A stretch of 33,205 bases of DNA from contig DQWD01000109.1 in assembly GCA_011042725.1 (NCBI GenBank), positions 1 through 33,205 on the forward strand. Direction: 5' to 3'. Within the stretch, counting starts at the first letter, position 1. Every line of letters starts with the position of its first letter. Under the pieces are notes generated by a model. It saw only the letters and a list, made by a program, of their open reading frames with translations. It was not told the origin of the DNA and made no database searches. A program made the translations under genes and the position numbers. Positions 10,764 through 19,746 of the stretch are shown one piece after another. The DNA comes from Candidatus Aminicenantota bacterium (GTDB lineage Bacteria; Acidobacteriota; Aminicenantia; Aminicenantales; Aminicenantaceae).

Positions 10764-12224
10764 GTGGGCCTTTATGATCAATTAACTCATCCCGTGGCTC
10801 TATTAATATTTTTGTTAACTCTGTTCTTGCCTATTCTCATTGGTTTCTTAACCCTCCGTCGCACTAAGAATCAGTCTGATTTCTTCATCGGTGGCCGAAT
10901 GATGGATAAATTTGTCGTGGCTCTTTCGGCTGTTTCCTCTGGTCGTTCTTCCTGGCTTGTCCTCGGGGTCAGTGGAATGGCATATACTTTAGGGGTGGGG
11001 GCGGTGTGGGCAGTAGTGGGCTATATTACCGCGGAAATGTTCCAATTTATTTATCTAGGAAGAAAATTAAGACAAGAAACAGAGACCTATAAATCAATAA
11101 CACTTCTCGATTATTTTGAATCTCGATTCCAAGATAAAAAACAACACATCCGCTTGGTTGGCTCTCTAATCATCTCTATCTTCATCGTGGCCTACGTAGC
11201 CGCTCAGTTCAATGCTGGGGCTAAATCATTAAGCACAGCCCTTAATGTTCCTTTCCTACCTGCTCTCATTCTCTCGGCTGTTCTCATTCTCATCTATATG
11301 GTAATGGGTGGTTATATTGCCGTGGCTTATAATGATGTTGTCCGAGCCATCATCCTAATTATTGGGTTGGTTATTTTTCCTGCCTACGGACTGGCCAAAG
11401 TAGGTGGTCTCTCAGCTCTTCTTCAAACCTTGGCTCAACTCAACCCTGCTTCCATCGATCCTTTTTCTTTAGGCCTGGGAGCCATCATCGGGTTCATTGG
11501 CATTGGCTTGGGCTCTCCTGGACAACCCCACATCGTTGTTCGTTACATGTCCATTGATGACGAAGACAAGCTTCGTCTTTCAGCTGTGATCGGAACTTTC
11601 TGGAATGTTGTCTTAGGATGGGGAGCTGTTTTTATTGGTCTACTGGGGCGTTATTTTGTCTCTTCCATTGAGCAGATCCCTAATCACGACCCCGAGATGA
11701 TCTATCTTGTTCTCTCTTCCAAATTTTTTAGCCCCATCCTTTACGGATTGATCATCGGCGGCATCTTTGCCGCCATTCTGTCTACCGCTGATTCTCAACT
11801 ACTAGTTGTAGCCAGCACTTTTGTCCGAGATTTATATGAAAAAATCCTTAAAAAAACTTCGATTATCGATGAAAAAACCAAATTAAAACTAAGCCGTTGG
11901 GTGGTCTTTTTCTCTGGAGTCTTGGCAATTTTTTTAGCCTGGATAGCTCAAGACCTAGTCTTCTGGTTAGTGCTTTTTGCCTGGGGCGGGTTGGGAGCTG
12001 CTTTTGGGACCTCGTTAATTTTTGCTCTCTACTGGAAGAAAACTACTAAAGCTGGTATTCTCGCCGGGATGATCACTGGCACGGTAGTCGTCATTATCTG
12101 GAAATTATTCCTCAAAGAAGCAACAGGACTTTACGAGTTAATTCCAGCTTTCGGTCTTGCTTGCGTGGCCATCTGGATTGTTAGTCTAATCTCTTCAGCT
12201 CCCCCAATCCTCGATGAGCCTTAA
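10764..12224 (+). CDS. Sodium:solute symporter, SSS/PutP-like
   Basis: SSSF hallmarks: DFFIGGRMMDKFVVALSAVSSGRSSWLVLGVSGMAYTLG, GSPGQPHIVVRYMSIDD, ILSTADSQLLVVASTFVRDLY. GTG at 10764, preceded by AGAGGAA, is a better start than the ORF-track ATG at 10710, which lies inside the upstream sORF. Confidence 0.92.
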   Translation: MGLYDQLTHPVALLIFLLTLFLPILIGFLTLRRTKNQSDFFIGGRMMDKFVVALSAVSSGRSSWLVLGVSGMAYTLGVGAVWAVVGYITAEMFQFIYLGRKLRQETETYKSITLLDYFESRFQDKKQHIRLVGSLIISIFIVAYVAAQFNAGAKSLSTALNVPFLPALILSAVLILIYMVMGGYIAVAYNDVVRAIILIIGLVIFPAYGLAKVGGLSALLQTLAQLNPASIDPFSLGLGAIIGFIGIGLGSPGQPHIVVRYMSIDDEDKLRLSAVIGTFWNVVLGWGAVFIGLLGRYFVSSIEQIPNHDPEMIYLVLSSKFFSPILYGLIIGGIFAAILSTADSQLLVVASTFVRDLYEKILKKTSIIDEKTKLKLSRWVVFFSGVLAIFLAWIAQDLVFWLVLFAWGGLGAAFGTSLIFALYWKKTTKAGILAGMITGTVVVIIWKLFLKEATGLYELIPAFGLACVAIWIVSLISSAPPILDEP

Positions 12225-12380
12225 TTAAGAATCTAACAAACTTTTTTCCAAATTTTCAATTTAAATCAAGAATTGGTACTTTTTCAGCTCAAAACGCAAG
12301 TCAAAGTTAATTAAAAGCGACAAAAATCATAAATGATTAAGCGGCTCCTGGTGAAACTAGAAAAACAATTTTATCATTCC

Positions 12381-12404
12381 TAAGATTAATAATTTTTAAT
12401 CTTA
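12381..12404 (+). terminator. Possible terminator or hairpin downstream of the symporter
   Basis: Perfect 8-bp inverted repeat TAAGATTA/TAATCTTA followed by TTTTC; A/T-rich stem, so weak. Confidence 0.3.
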
Positions 12405-12700
12405 TTTTCACCTTAATTTAATTTTTCTTTTATAATATCTATTCAGAATGAAAGAAACAAAGATGATGGAAAAAGTCTGTTTGAAAAATTTGACTAATCC
12501 AAAAGATAATTGGCACCATAAGCTTTTTACTAAAAATATTGAATTCACTAACTTGGATATGAGTCAGCAAAATAGTTATTTCAAAAAATGTCATTTTCTT
12601 TTCACCCGAGAAGGTAAAGTGAGGCAAGTGACTTTCAACAACTATTTCGCCTGCCTAAATTCATTCATGATGATATTCAACAAAAAGGAGTGATTTAATA

Positions 12701-14011
12701 ATGAAGAATAGGATCATTTACCTACTGATTATTGTCGGCTTACTACTTAGTTATTTTCAAAGTCCAGGATTAGCCAAAGAAAACCGGCACTCCTCTTCCC
12801 TAAAAGAAACGCAAGATTTAAATAATCTTCGGGAACTAGCCCCGCGAGTTTTTATCGATTGTCGAGGATGTGACCGTGATTATTTTCGCGAACACATTAC
12901 TTATATCAACTATGTCCGTGACCGCCAAGATGCTGACATCCATGTTCTCATTACTGATCAACCAACCGGAAGCGGTGGCCGAGAATATACTTTTACTTTC
13001 ATCGGTCAAAAAAAATTTGAAGGCAAACAATATACTTTGGTTTATAATTCTCGCCCGACAGCAACAAGAGATGACATTAGACGGGGTCAAGTGGAAGTTC
13101 TGCAAAGGGGCCTTTTTCCATTTCTTCTTGAAACTCCACTCTCGGACTACATTTATATTAATTTTAAAGAACGATTGGAACCAACCTCGGTCAACGACCC
13201 CTGGAAGTTCTGGATCTTCAGTCTAAGTTTAGAGGGAAATTTTCAAGGCGAAGAAAGCCGAAAAACTCGCTCCCTAGAAGTAAATTTTTCAGCAAATAAA
13301 GTTACACCGGAGATTAAAATCCGCCTCGGCTTTTCCGGAGAATTCGATCGTCGAAAATACATCTACGAGGAGGAAACGATAAAAACTGCCTCTGACGAAA
13401 AAAATTTCACCGGAATGGTAGTTAAAAGCCTGACCGAGCATTGGTCAGCCGGGGCCTGGGTAGAAGCAGAATCTTCAACTTATAGAAATATGGATCTCTA
13501 TTTTACTGTTGCCCCAGCCGTTGAATTTAATATTTTCCCTTACTCTGAATCCACTCGCCACCAACTTCGCCTCTTGTATAGAATTGGCTTAATTCAAAAC
13601 GATTACAACGAAAAAACCATTTTTGGGAAACTTAAAGAAACTCTTTACAATGAATCCTTAACAACAACTTTAGAAATAAGAGAGCCCTGGGGAAGTATGT
13701 CCGCCTCCCTCGAGGGCTCCCATTACTTTCACGACTTTAGCAAGAATCGCCTTCAATTAAGAGGTTTCTTATCTTTCCGGGTATTTCGAGGGCTTTCTGT
13801 TGACATTAGAGGGCGTTATGAAAGAATTCACGATCAGCTTTCTTTGCCTGTGGGAGAAGCCTCTTTGGATGAAGTTCTCTTAAAAATAAAAGAATTGCAG
13901 ACAGCCTATTACTATTACTTTTCAATCGGCTTTCGTTATACTTTTGGTTCTGTCTACAGCAACGTTGTCAATCCTCGTTTCGGTGAAATTAGATATCGGG
14001 GATGGAGATGA
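12701..14011 (+). CDS. Exported protein with predicted C-terminal outer-membrane barrel; conserved hypothetical
   Basis: Good RBS (AAAAAGGAG), signal peptide MKNRIIYLLIIVGLLLSYFQSPGLA; N-terminal domain PRVFIDCRGCDRDYFREHITYINYVRDRQDADIHVLITDQ; alternating beta-strand pattern in the C-terminal half. Confidence 0.75.
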   Translation: MKNRIIYLLIIVGLLLSYFQSPGLAKENRHSSSLKETQDLNNLRELAPRVFIDCRGCDRDYFREHITYINYVRDRQDADIHVLITDQPTGSGGREYTFTFIGQKKFEGKQYTLVYNSRPTATRDDIRRGQVEVLQRGLFPFLLETPLSDYIYINFKERLEPTSVNDPWKFWIFSLSLEGNFQGEESRKTRSLEVNFSANKVTPEIKIRLGFSGEFDRRKYIYEEETIKTASDEKNFTGMVVKSLTEHWSAGAWVEAESSTYRNMDLYFTVAPAVEFNIFPYSESTRHQLRLLYRIGLIQNDYNEKTIFGKLKETLYNESLTTTLEIREPWGSMSASLEGSHYFHDFSKNRLQLRGFLSFRVFRGLSVDIRGRYERIHDQLSLPVGEASLDEVLLKIKELQTAYYYYFSIGFRYTFGSVYSNVVNPRFGEIRYRGWR

Positions 14012-14232
14012 GAATAACAAATAATCTTTTTATTTCAGCAAATTCTCCACTTCAAAACCTTTTTTTCCAACCTAAATCACCTCTACACAATTTCCCCAAG
14101 GTCATAGTATATTCAGCGGCCAGTAATAATGTTCCCGAAAAGAACGACAGCTTTCTTAATTACTAATCAGGCAACAAATTGAGAACAATAAAAATCTCAA
14201 TCAAAAACTGGAAAGTAAATTAGAGGAAAGGC

Positions 14233-14910
14233 TTGCCGATGCGTATTCTCGTAATTGAAGATGACCGAAAAGTAGCTCGATTTCTAGCCCAAGGGTTAAG
14301 AGAGGAGCAATACGCCGTTGATCTCAGCCGAAATGGAGAAGAAGCCTTACATTTAGCCCGAACTTACGACTATGATGTTATTATCCTCGATATCATGTTA
14401 CCCAAAAAAGATGGCTTTACTGTTTGCCGCGAACTCCGTCAGCAAGGAATCTTCACCCCCATCTTGATGTTAACAGCCAAAGATGCTCTCGAAGATAAAA
14501 TTCAGGGACTAAGTGAGGGAGCAGATGATTATCTGACTAAGCCTTTTTCTTTTGAAGAACTTCTCGCCCGGATTAAAGCTTTAATGCGCCGCTCTCAGGA
14601 ATATAAAACGGTCTCGCTCCAAGTGGCCGACCTAATTCTTGACCCTTACCGGCGCTTAGTTAAAAGGGGAGGAAAAAGGATTGATTTGACCGGAAAAGAA
14701 TTTGCTCTTCTCGAATACTTGTTAAGAAATAAGGGAAGAATTGTTTCACCAACCATGATCCTGGAACATGTTTGGGAACGTGACTACTATGGAGGAAGCA
14801 ATATTGTTAATGTCTACATTAATCACCTCCGCCAAAAAATTAACCATGGTTTTACCAAAAAACTGATTAAGACCATTCGGGGCCAGGGCTTTACCATTGA
14901 AGAAGATTAA
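14233..14910 (+). CDS. OmpR/PhoB-family response regulator
   Basis: MRILVIEDDRKVARFLAQGLREEQYAVD..., YDVIILDIMLPKKDGF, ADDYLTKPFSFEELLARI, winged-helix C-terminus LTGKEFALLEYLLRNKGRIVS. Confidence 0.95.
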   Translation: MPMRILVIEDDRKVARFLAQGLREEQYAVDLSRNGEEALHLARTYDYDVIILDIMLPKKDGFTVCRELRQQGIFTPILMLTAKDALEDKIQGLSEGADDYLTKPFSFEELLARIKALMRRSQEYKTVSLQVADLILDPYRRLVKRGGKRIDLTGKEFALLEYLLRNKGRIVSPTMILEHVWERDYYGGSNIVNVYINHLRQKINHGFTKKLIKTIRGQGFTIEED

Positions 14911-16345
14911 ACATTTTCATTCCCTAAGTTTCAAATTAACCATCTGGTATATTCTCATTCTAGCTATGATAATCACCCTGTCCGGTTTTTTTCTTTACCA
15001 AGGTTACAAGGACAAACTTACTGACGAACTGGATAAATTACTTTTTGAAATTGCTGACGAAACTTATGAAGCCTGGCGAAAGAAAAGAGGCGTCAGCTGG
15101 CAGGAAGCTATTCAAAAAATTGAAACCAAATATTCTTCTTTCCCCCTCTACATCCAGGTCGTCGAATTAACCGAAGAAAAACCACTCCAAATAAGAAACT
15201 TCATCCGCTCACCTAGAATCCCTCCCGGCTGCCTTCAACTCAAGCCCCATCTTTATCGCAAGGCAGATAAAACCGATCTCAACGATTTAATTCATCTTGA
15301 AGTGGATGATAAAAGATTATGCTCTTTTCCTCTTCGCACCCTCCTAATTCCCGTCCGGGGACCACGGATTCTTCAGGTCAGCCTGTCGACCGAAGAAAGA
15401 AACAAAGCTCTTAATGAGCTCATCCTGGTCATGGGAGGAGCAGGTTTACTGCTTCTCGTTCTGGCTTCAGCCGGTGGGAGCCTCATTATTAGCAAAGCTC
15501 TCCACCCGGTAAGCAAGGTAATTAAAACAGCCAAAAAAATTACGGCTGACGATCTTTCCCTGCGAATCGAAACTAAGGAAAGATCGGACGAAATCGGGGC
15601 GCTGGTGGAAACATTCAATGAAATGATTGCTCGTTTAGAACGCTCCGTCAAGAAAATCAAGCAATTCTCAGGAGATGTTTCCCATGAGCTGCGAACCCCT
15701 TTAACCATTATAAGAGGGGAAGTTGAAGTTTCACTCCGTAAAGACAGGAAAAAAGAAGAATATATTCAAACCATGCAAAGCGTTCTTGAAGAAGTAGGCC
15801 GAATGGAAAGAATAATTAATGACCTACTTTTGCTTTCTCGATTAGAAATGATGGAGTCATCTCAACTCCAAGAAAATATCGATTTGTCCACCATCGCTAG
15901 TGAGGCTATTAGCCTTCGGAAAGAAGAAGCCAGCAAGAAGGGTTTAATCATTGAGGCCGATCTCCCCGCCCCCCTCTTTCTTACAGGACACCCGGAGCTA
16001 CTCATGCGTTTGGTGATCAATCTATTGGACAATGCTCTTCGCTATACACCCTCAGGAGGGAAAATTGCCCTGGAAGTAAAGCGAGAAGGAAACAATATCA
16101 AATTACAAATCTCTGACACCGGAATTGGCATTCCAGAGAAAGACCTTCCTTTTATTTTTGACCGCTTCTACGTTGTCGATCCCTCCCGTTCTAAAGAAAC
16201 AGGAGGCGTTGGCTTAGGGTTAGCCATCGTCAAGTGGATTGCCGACCTCCATCAAGCTCAAATCCAGGTCGAAAGTAAATTAAACCAGGGAACCACCTTT
16301 ATCATCTCCTTTCCCCAACAAAAAAACAGGAATGATGAAAAGTAA
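14897..16345 (+). CDS. Sensor histidine kinase with HAMP, HisKA and HATPase domains
   Basis: FSGDVSHELRTPLTIIRGEVEVSL H-box, NLLDNALRYTPSGG N-box, DTGIGIPEKDLPFIFDRFY, GGVGLGLAIVKWI; two TM segments. TTG start overlapping the response regulator end. Confidence 0.94.
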   Translation: MKKIKHFHSLSFKLTIWYILILAMIITLSGFFLYQGYKDKLTDELDKLLFEIADETYEAWRKKRGVSWQEAIQKIETKYSSFPLYIQVVELTEEKPLQIRNFIRSPRIPPGCLQLKPHLYRKADKTDLNDLIHLEVDDKRLCSFPLRTLLIPVRGPRILQVSLSTEERNKALNELILVMGGAGLLLLVLASAGGSLIISKALHPVSKVIKTAKKITADDLSLRIETKERSDEIGALVETFNEMIARLERSVKKIKQFSGDVSHELRTPLTIIRGEVEVSLRKDRKKEEYIQTMQSVLEEVGRMERIINDLLLLSRLEMMESSQLQENIDLSTIASEAISLRKEEASKKGLIIEADLPAPLFLTGHPELLMRLVINLLDNALRYTPSGGKIALEVKREGNNIKLQISDTGIGIPEKDLPFIFDRFYVVDPSRSKETGGVGLGLAIVKWIADLHQAQIQVESKLNQGTTFIISFPQQKNRNDEK

Positions 16346-16542
16346 TCAGCCTGCTCCTCGGCAGCCATCAGAACATCCTGACAAGCGATCTGAGAGGACG
16401 GAGCCGGGTTGAAAAAATGTCAACGGCCGTAGCCCTCCTGAGAGGAAAAAAGAAATAACAAAAGACCCCTCTTTTATGATACCCTTGAACTTAAGTATGT
16501 TCCGACTATGTATTGGAGAGGGGCTCAATCTCTTAACTATCG

Positions 16543-16689
16543 ATGAGAATCTGCCTGGGCGCGATAACGCCGGGAGGAGCCCTTGGATGGCTAGCGTTTT
16601 ATTTTTAGATTCTGGGCAATCATTTGACCACCGAAAGGGATGAGCTTGACGAAACGGAAAAGAAGCTCGACCGGCTGGTCATAATATGA
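16543..16689 (+). pseudogene. Small membrane protein ORF (PspB/PspC-like layout) interrupted by in-frame TAG
   Basis: Single frame: MRICLGAITPGGALGWLAFYF[TAG 16606-16608]ILGNHLTTERDELDETEKKLDRLVII*. A TM segment followed by a charged coiled-coil tail spans the stop. Confidence 0.4.
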
Positions 16690-16733
16690 AAAGTTACTAT
16701 CAGTTAAACTACAAAAGGAAGACTACTCATCTT

Positions 16734-16749
16734 GGTCACAATTGTAACC
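16734..16749. promoter_or_regulatory. Palindrome/ECF-like -35 region upstream of the sigma factor gene
   Basis: GGTCACAATTGTAACC (near-palindrome GGTnACAATTGTnACC), about 50-60 bp upstream of the sigma factor start. It overlaps TGTAAC, and AGTCTT follows after 16 nt. Confidence 0.3.
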
Positions 16750-16798
16750 TTTTCCTAAAATAATAGTCTTTAAAAGTAGGACAAAATGAGAATTATAG

Positions 16799-17380
16799 GT
16801 GAGCGCGATGAGCAGTCCAGAAGTAGATAATATTTTGATGGAGGAACTAAGGGAAGGAAAGCTTGAGTCTTTAGAAGCCATTTTCGAGAAATACCACACA
16901 AGACTATACAATTATTTTCTGAAGCTGACTAATGACAAAGAACTGAGTGAAGACTTAGTCCAGGAAGTTTTTGTCCGCTTGTTGAAATACCGTACCTCTT
17001 TTAAGAAAAAGGAATATTTCTCAGCCTGGATATTTAAGGTTGCCCGCCATGCTTTTATTGACCAGCTAAGAAAAAAAGGGGAGAATTCTTCCTTCCAATT
17101 TTATAATCAATCATTAGCTGCTGTTAGTAGCCATGTTGAGCCTTCTCCCCACCAATTGATTGAAAAAGCAGAAGAAGCGTCTCTTCTTAACCAGGCTTTA
17201 TCTATGCTGCCGCTTCAAAAAAAAGAAGTTTTGGTTCTGAGTCGATTCCAGCATTTCAAATGCAGAGAAATTGCTGAAATTCTCGGGCTCAAGCAAGAAA
17301 CAGTAAAAGTTCTTATCCACCGGGCCATCAAAGAGCTTCGGAAAATTTATTTTAAGCTATCGGAAGGAGAAGTGTCATGA
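16799..17380 (+). CDS. ECF-type RNA polymerase sigma factor
   Basis: Region 2 (YNYFLKLTNDKELSEDLVQEVFVRLLKY...FSAWIFKVARHAFIDQLRKK) and region 4 (LPLQKKEVLVLSRFQHFKCREIAEILGLKQETVKVLIHRAIKELRK). The true start could be the ATG at 16808. Confidence 0.93.
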   Translation: MSAMSSPEVDNILMEELREGKLESLEAIFEKYHTRLYNYFLKLTNDKELSEDLVQEVFVRLLKYRTSFKKKEYFSAWIFKVARHAFIDQLRKKGENSSFQFYNQSLAAVSSHVEPSPHQLIEKAEEASLLNQALSMLPLQKKEVLVLSRFQHFKCREIAEILGLKQETVKVLIHRAIKELRKIYFKLSEGEVS

Positions 17381-18075
17381 AATGCACACAAATTACACCT
17401 AAACTTATCGACCTTATTCTAGGTGAAATTGACGATGTCACCCGGAAAAAAGTCCAAAAACATCTAGCCTCCTGTCAATCTTGCCGGCAGGAACTGGAAG
17501 AGTTGTCTCAGACTTGGGATAAATTGGGTAAATTACCAGAATCAGACCCCAACCCAAGCTTAAAAATGCGCTTTTATACACTTATGGAGAAATACAGGCA
17601 GAATTACCATCAAGAAAAGCAGAATTCACAAAAGGGATGGTTTTTTAAACAGTCCCAATTTAGACAGACTGTTTTTCAGTCAGCACTTGTTTTAATAGTG
17701 GTAGTGCTAAGTGTGGTTACTGGGTATTTATACATCTCCAATAGACAGCAAACACAGGAGATAACCAGACTCCATGAAAAAATGGATAAATTCACTCAGG
17801 CAGTGACTGCCCTTGCTTATGGGGAAAGGGAAGGAATTAGAAATTTAGAGCCTCTTCTGGGTGGAGAATTGGCTGAGAGAAATCCGGATCTACTTCAGAT
17901 TTTGATCGAAACTATTACTGGTCAAGATACAGGAGACTTGTCTCTGTCCTGGAGGAATTATTTGGGATTATCTTTGCCTGCAGACCAGCCTCCCCCTTCC
18001 AAGATGGAAGAAGACTCCCTCTTGGTCAGGCTCTTTCTAGACTTGTTTCTGGGTAGCAATTCTAAAAAGTTTTAA
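17377..18075 (+). CDS. Zinc-finger anti-sigma factor, single TM
   Basis: ATGA overlap with the sigma gene; HLASCQSC (Hx3Cx2C ZAS motif); one TM helix FQSALVLIVVVLSVVTGYLYI. Confidence 0.85.
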   Translation: MKCTQITPKLIDLILGEIDDVTRKKVQKHLASCQSCRQELEELSQTWDKLGKLPESDPNPSLKMRFYTLMEKYRQNYHQEKQNSQKGWFFKQSQFRQTVFQSALVLIVVVLSVVTGYLYISNRQQTQEITRLHEKMDKFTQAVTALAYGEREGIRNLEPLLGGELAERNPDLLQILIETITGQDTGDLSLSWRNYLGLSLPADQPPPSKMEEDSLLVRLFLDLFLGSNSKKF

Positions 18076-18128
18076 GTGCTGAGTAATACTAATGGTAAAT
18101 AGAAAATAAAATAATAAGGAGAAGAAAA

Positions 18129-18881
18129 ATGAGAAAAATTTTGACTGTTTTAATTATTTTCTTAGCAGCAGTTTCATTCCTTAGGGCCGACCTCTACGTG
18201 AAGAAAGTGAAGCAAGCTGCTCCTTATGAGATCATGGGAAAAAAGAGATCTGGTCGAGTGGAAATCCAGGAATTATGGTTGGCCAAGGACAAATTTGCTC
18301 AAATGGGCAAAGAACTCAGTATTATCTTTAATAAAAAAAGTGGAAAACTTTATCTCGTGGTCAATCCAGCCAAGGTTTACCTTGAAATTCCGCTGGGAAT
18401 TACTAGGGAGAAGTTGAATGATTATTTTCCTCAAAAGATTGCTGACATCATCAAGTCCATTCGAGTCACTGATGTCAAGGTCAATTTGAACACAGAAAGG
18501 AAAAAAATTGCCAATTGGGATTGTCAAAAAAGTGAATTTGAGATGACCATTCTCATTCCCGCTTTAAATGCCATGCCCAAGATGAAGATGGTCATGTGGA
18601 TGACTAAAGATTTATCTGTTGATTATAAGGGTTATCTCACTGGCATGGAGGAAGTTTTTAAATTGTTATTTTTAAATGTGCTGGATGTAGATGAAAATTC
18701 AAGAAAGGAATTGGAAAAGCTGGATCGAATAGAGGGATTTCAAGTGGCCGGAGAGGGAATCTTAAAATTATTCGGAGCCGAGATTAGAGAGGAAGAGCAG
18801 TGTTTGGAAATTTCTGAAAAGCCAGCTCCTCCTGGTGTTTATGGGGTTCCTAAGAACTACCGAAAACGGGCTCTTAAATAA
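18129..18881 (+). CDS. Exported protein of unknown function (outer-membrane lipoprotein sorting/DUF4412-like fold guess), third gene of the sigma operon
   Basis: Signal peptide MRKILTVLIIFLAAVSFLRA, RBS AAGGAGAAG, short gap after the anti-sigma gene. Confidence 0.7.
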   Translation: MRKILTVLIIFLAAVSFLRADLYVKKVKQAAPYEIMGKKRSGRVEIQELWLAKDKFAQMGKELSIIFNKKSGKLYLVVNPAKVYLEIPLGITREKLNDYFPQKIADIIKSIRVTDVKVNLNTERKKIANWDCQKSEFEMTILIPALNAMPKMKMVMWMTKDLSVDYKGYLTGMEEVFKLLFLNVLDVDENSRKELEKLDRIEGFQVAGEGILKLFGAEIREEEQCLEISEKPAPPGVYGVPKNYRKRALK

Positions 18882-18918
18882 GAGCTAACAAATTTCGGGA
18901 AAGATTTGAATACAGTAT

Positions 18919-19665
18919 TTAGCCTGAAAAAGAATTGATGATAAGAGGCAGGCTATGAGTATCGAAAGTTACCTTTTGATGGCAGCTGTAGTTTGCGGCC
19001 TCTGGGCAGCCTTTAGAAATTTTGTTCTGGTTTATCTTAGAAGAGTATTCATTCTTCAATATCAAGCGCCTCCTCTGTTGAACTATTTTTCTCTGCTCTT
19101 CCAAGAGCACAAAATACTTCCAGAGCTTTTTTCTGATATCGAAATTCCGGCCTTCGATGATTCTTTGAACTCGGGGAGTAATCTCTCGTTTGAGTAGAAC
19201 ATCTTTAATGGATGCTTCCTGCTCGTCGTTTGTGGCGTTGAGAAATTGACATTCAATTCCATTTGATCTCAAAGCAGAAGCGATATCTTCTGATTCCTCT
19301 AGGGTTGCCGTTCCTATTAAGACCGATCGTCCTTTGGCTTTTGACTCTTTGACTTCTTTGATTAGGGCCTTTAATTTGGCTTGGCGGTGAGTGAAAATAA
19401 GATCAGGATAATCAATTCGGAGACACGGCTGGTAAGGAGGAATAGGAACTGTGGGCAACCCATAGAATTCGAAAAACTCCTTGGCGGCGGGCTGAGCAAT
19501 GGCTGTCATTCCTTCCTGGATATATCCAACGCTCAACCCTAAAAATTCATAATTTGGGCCCATCCAGGCTGCATCACGGCGGGCCGAGTAAGCATTGGAA
19601 GTAAGGATACGGATTCCTTTTCTGCTGCACTGGCTGAGAATGCCTTTTAGTTCATATTTTCTCCC
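18919..19665 (-). pseudogene. Internally deleted SecA-family remnant
   Basis: The frame is open upstream of the track ATG: GRKYELKGILSQCSRKGIRILTSNAYSARRDAAWMGPNYEFLGLSVGYIQ. It then jumps to GMTAIAQPAAKEFFEFYGLPTVPIPPYQPCLRIDYPD...GRSVLIGTATLEESE and RVQRIIEGRNFDIRKKLWKY. The Walker A, DEAD and NMAGRGTD segments are missing. Confidence 0.8.
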
Positions 19666-19673
19666 TCACAACC

Positions 19674-19698
19674 ATCGTGGGGAAATATAAACCACGAT
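19674..19698. repeat. Perfect 7-bp inverted repeat
   Basis: ATCGTGG (19674-19680) / CCACGAT (19692-19698), between the SecA remnant and the downstream end of the membrane protein gene. Confidence 0.6.
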
Positions 19699-19746
19699 AA
19701 AAAAGAGGTCAAAGACAATTGGAAACCGCATATGGTGGACTAAAAC

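Noticed and set aside
12448-12693. 81-aa plus-strand ORF just upstream of the barrel protein (and antisense 12439-12627)
   Set aside because: No recognisable RBS, AT-driven composition, no domain; its 3' end contains the RBS of the next gene, so it may simply be leader sequence.
16380-16445. Riboswitch-like strings (ctgagagga, gagccgggttga...tcaac) after the kinase
   Set aside because: Resemble pieces of TPP or c-di-GMP riboswitches but the rest of either consensus is missing and position relative to genes does not fit.
16346-16528. 60-aa minus-strand ORF after the histidine kinase; also a short plus-strand ORF 16332-16412 (MMKSNQPAPRQPSEHPDKRSERTEPG)
   Set aside because: Neither has supporting homology I can recognise; the plus-strand peptide overlaps the kinase stop and may be chance or decayed sequence.
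18955-19197. 80-aa plus-strand ORF starting MSIESYLLMAAVV
   Set aside because: Antisense to the SecA remnant, whose SecA similarity is unmistakable; hydrophobic start probably fortuitous.
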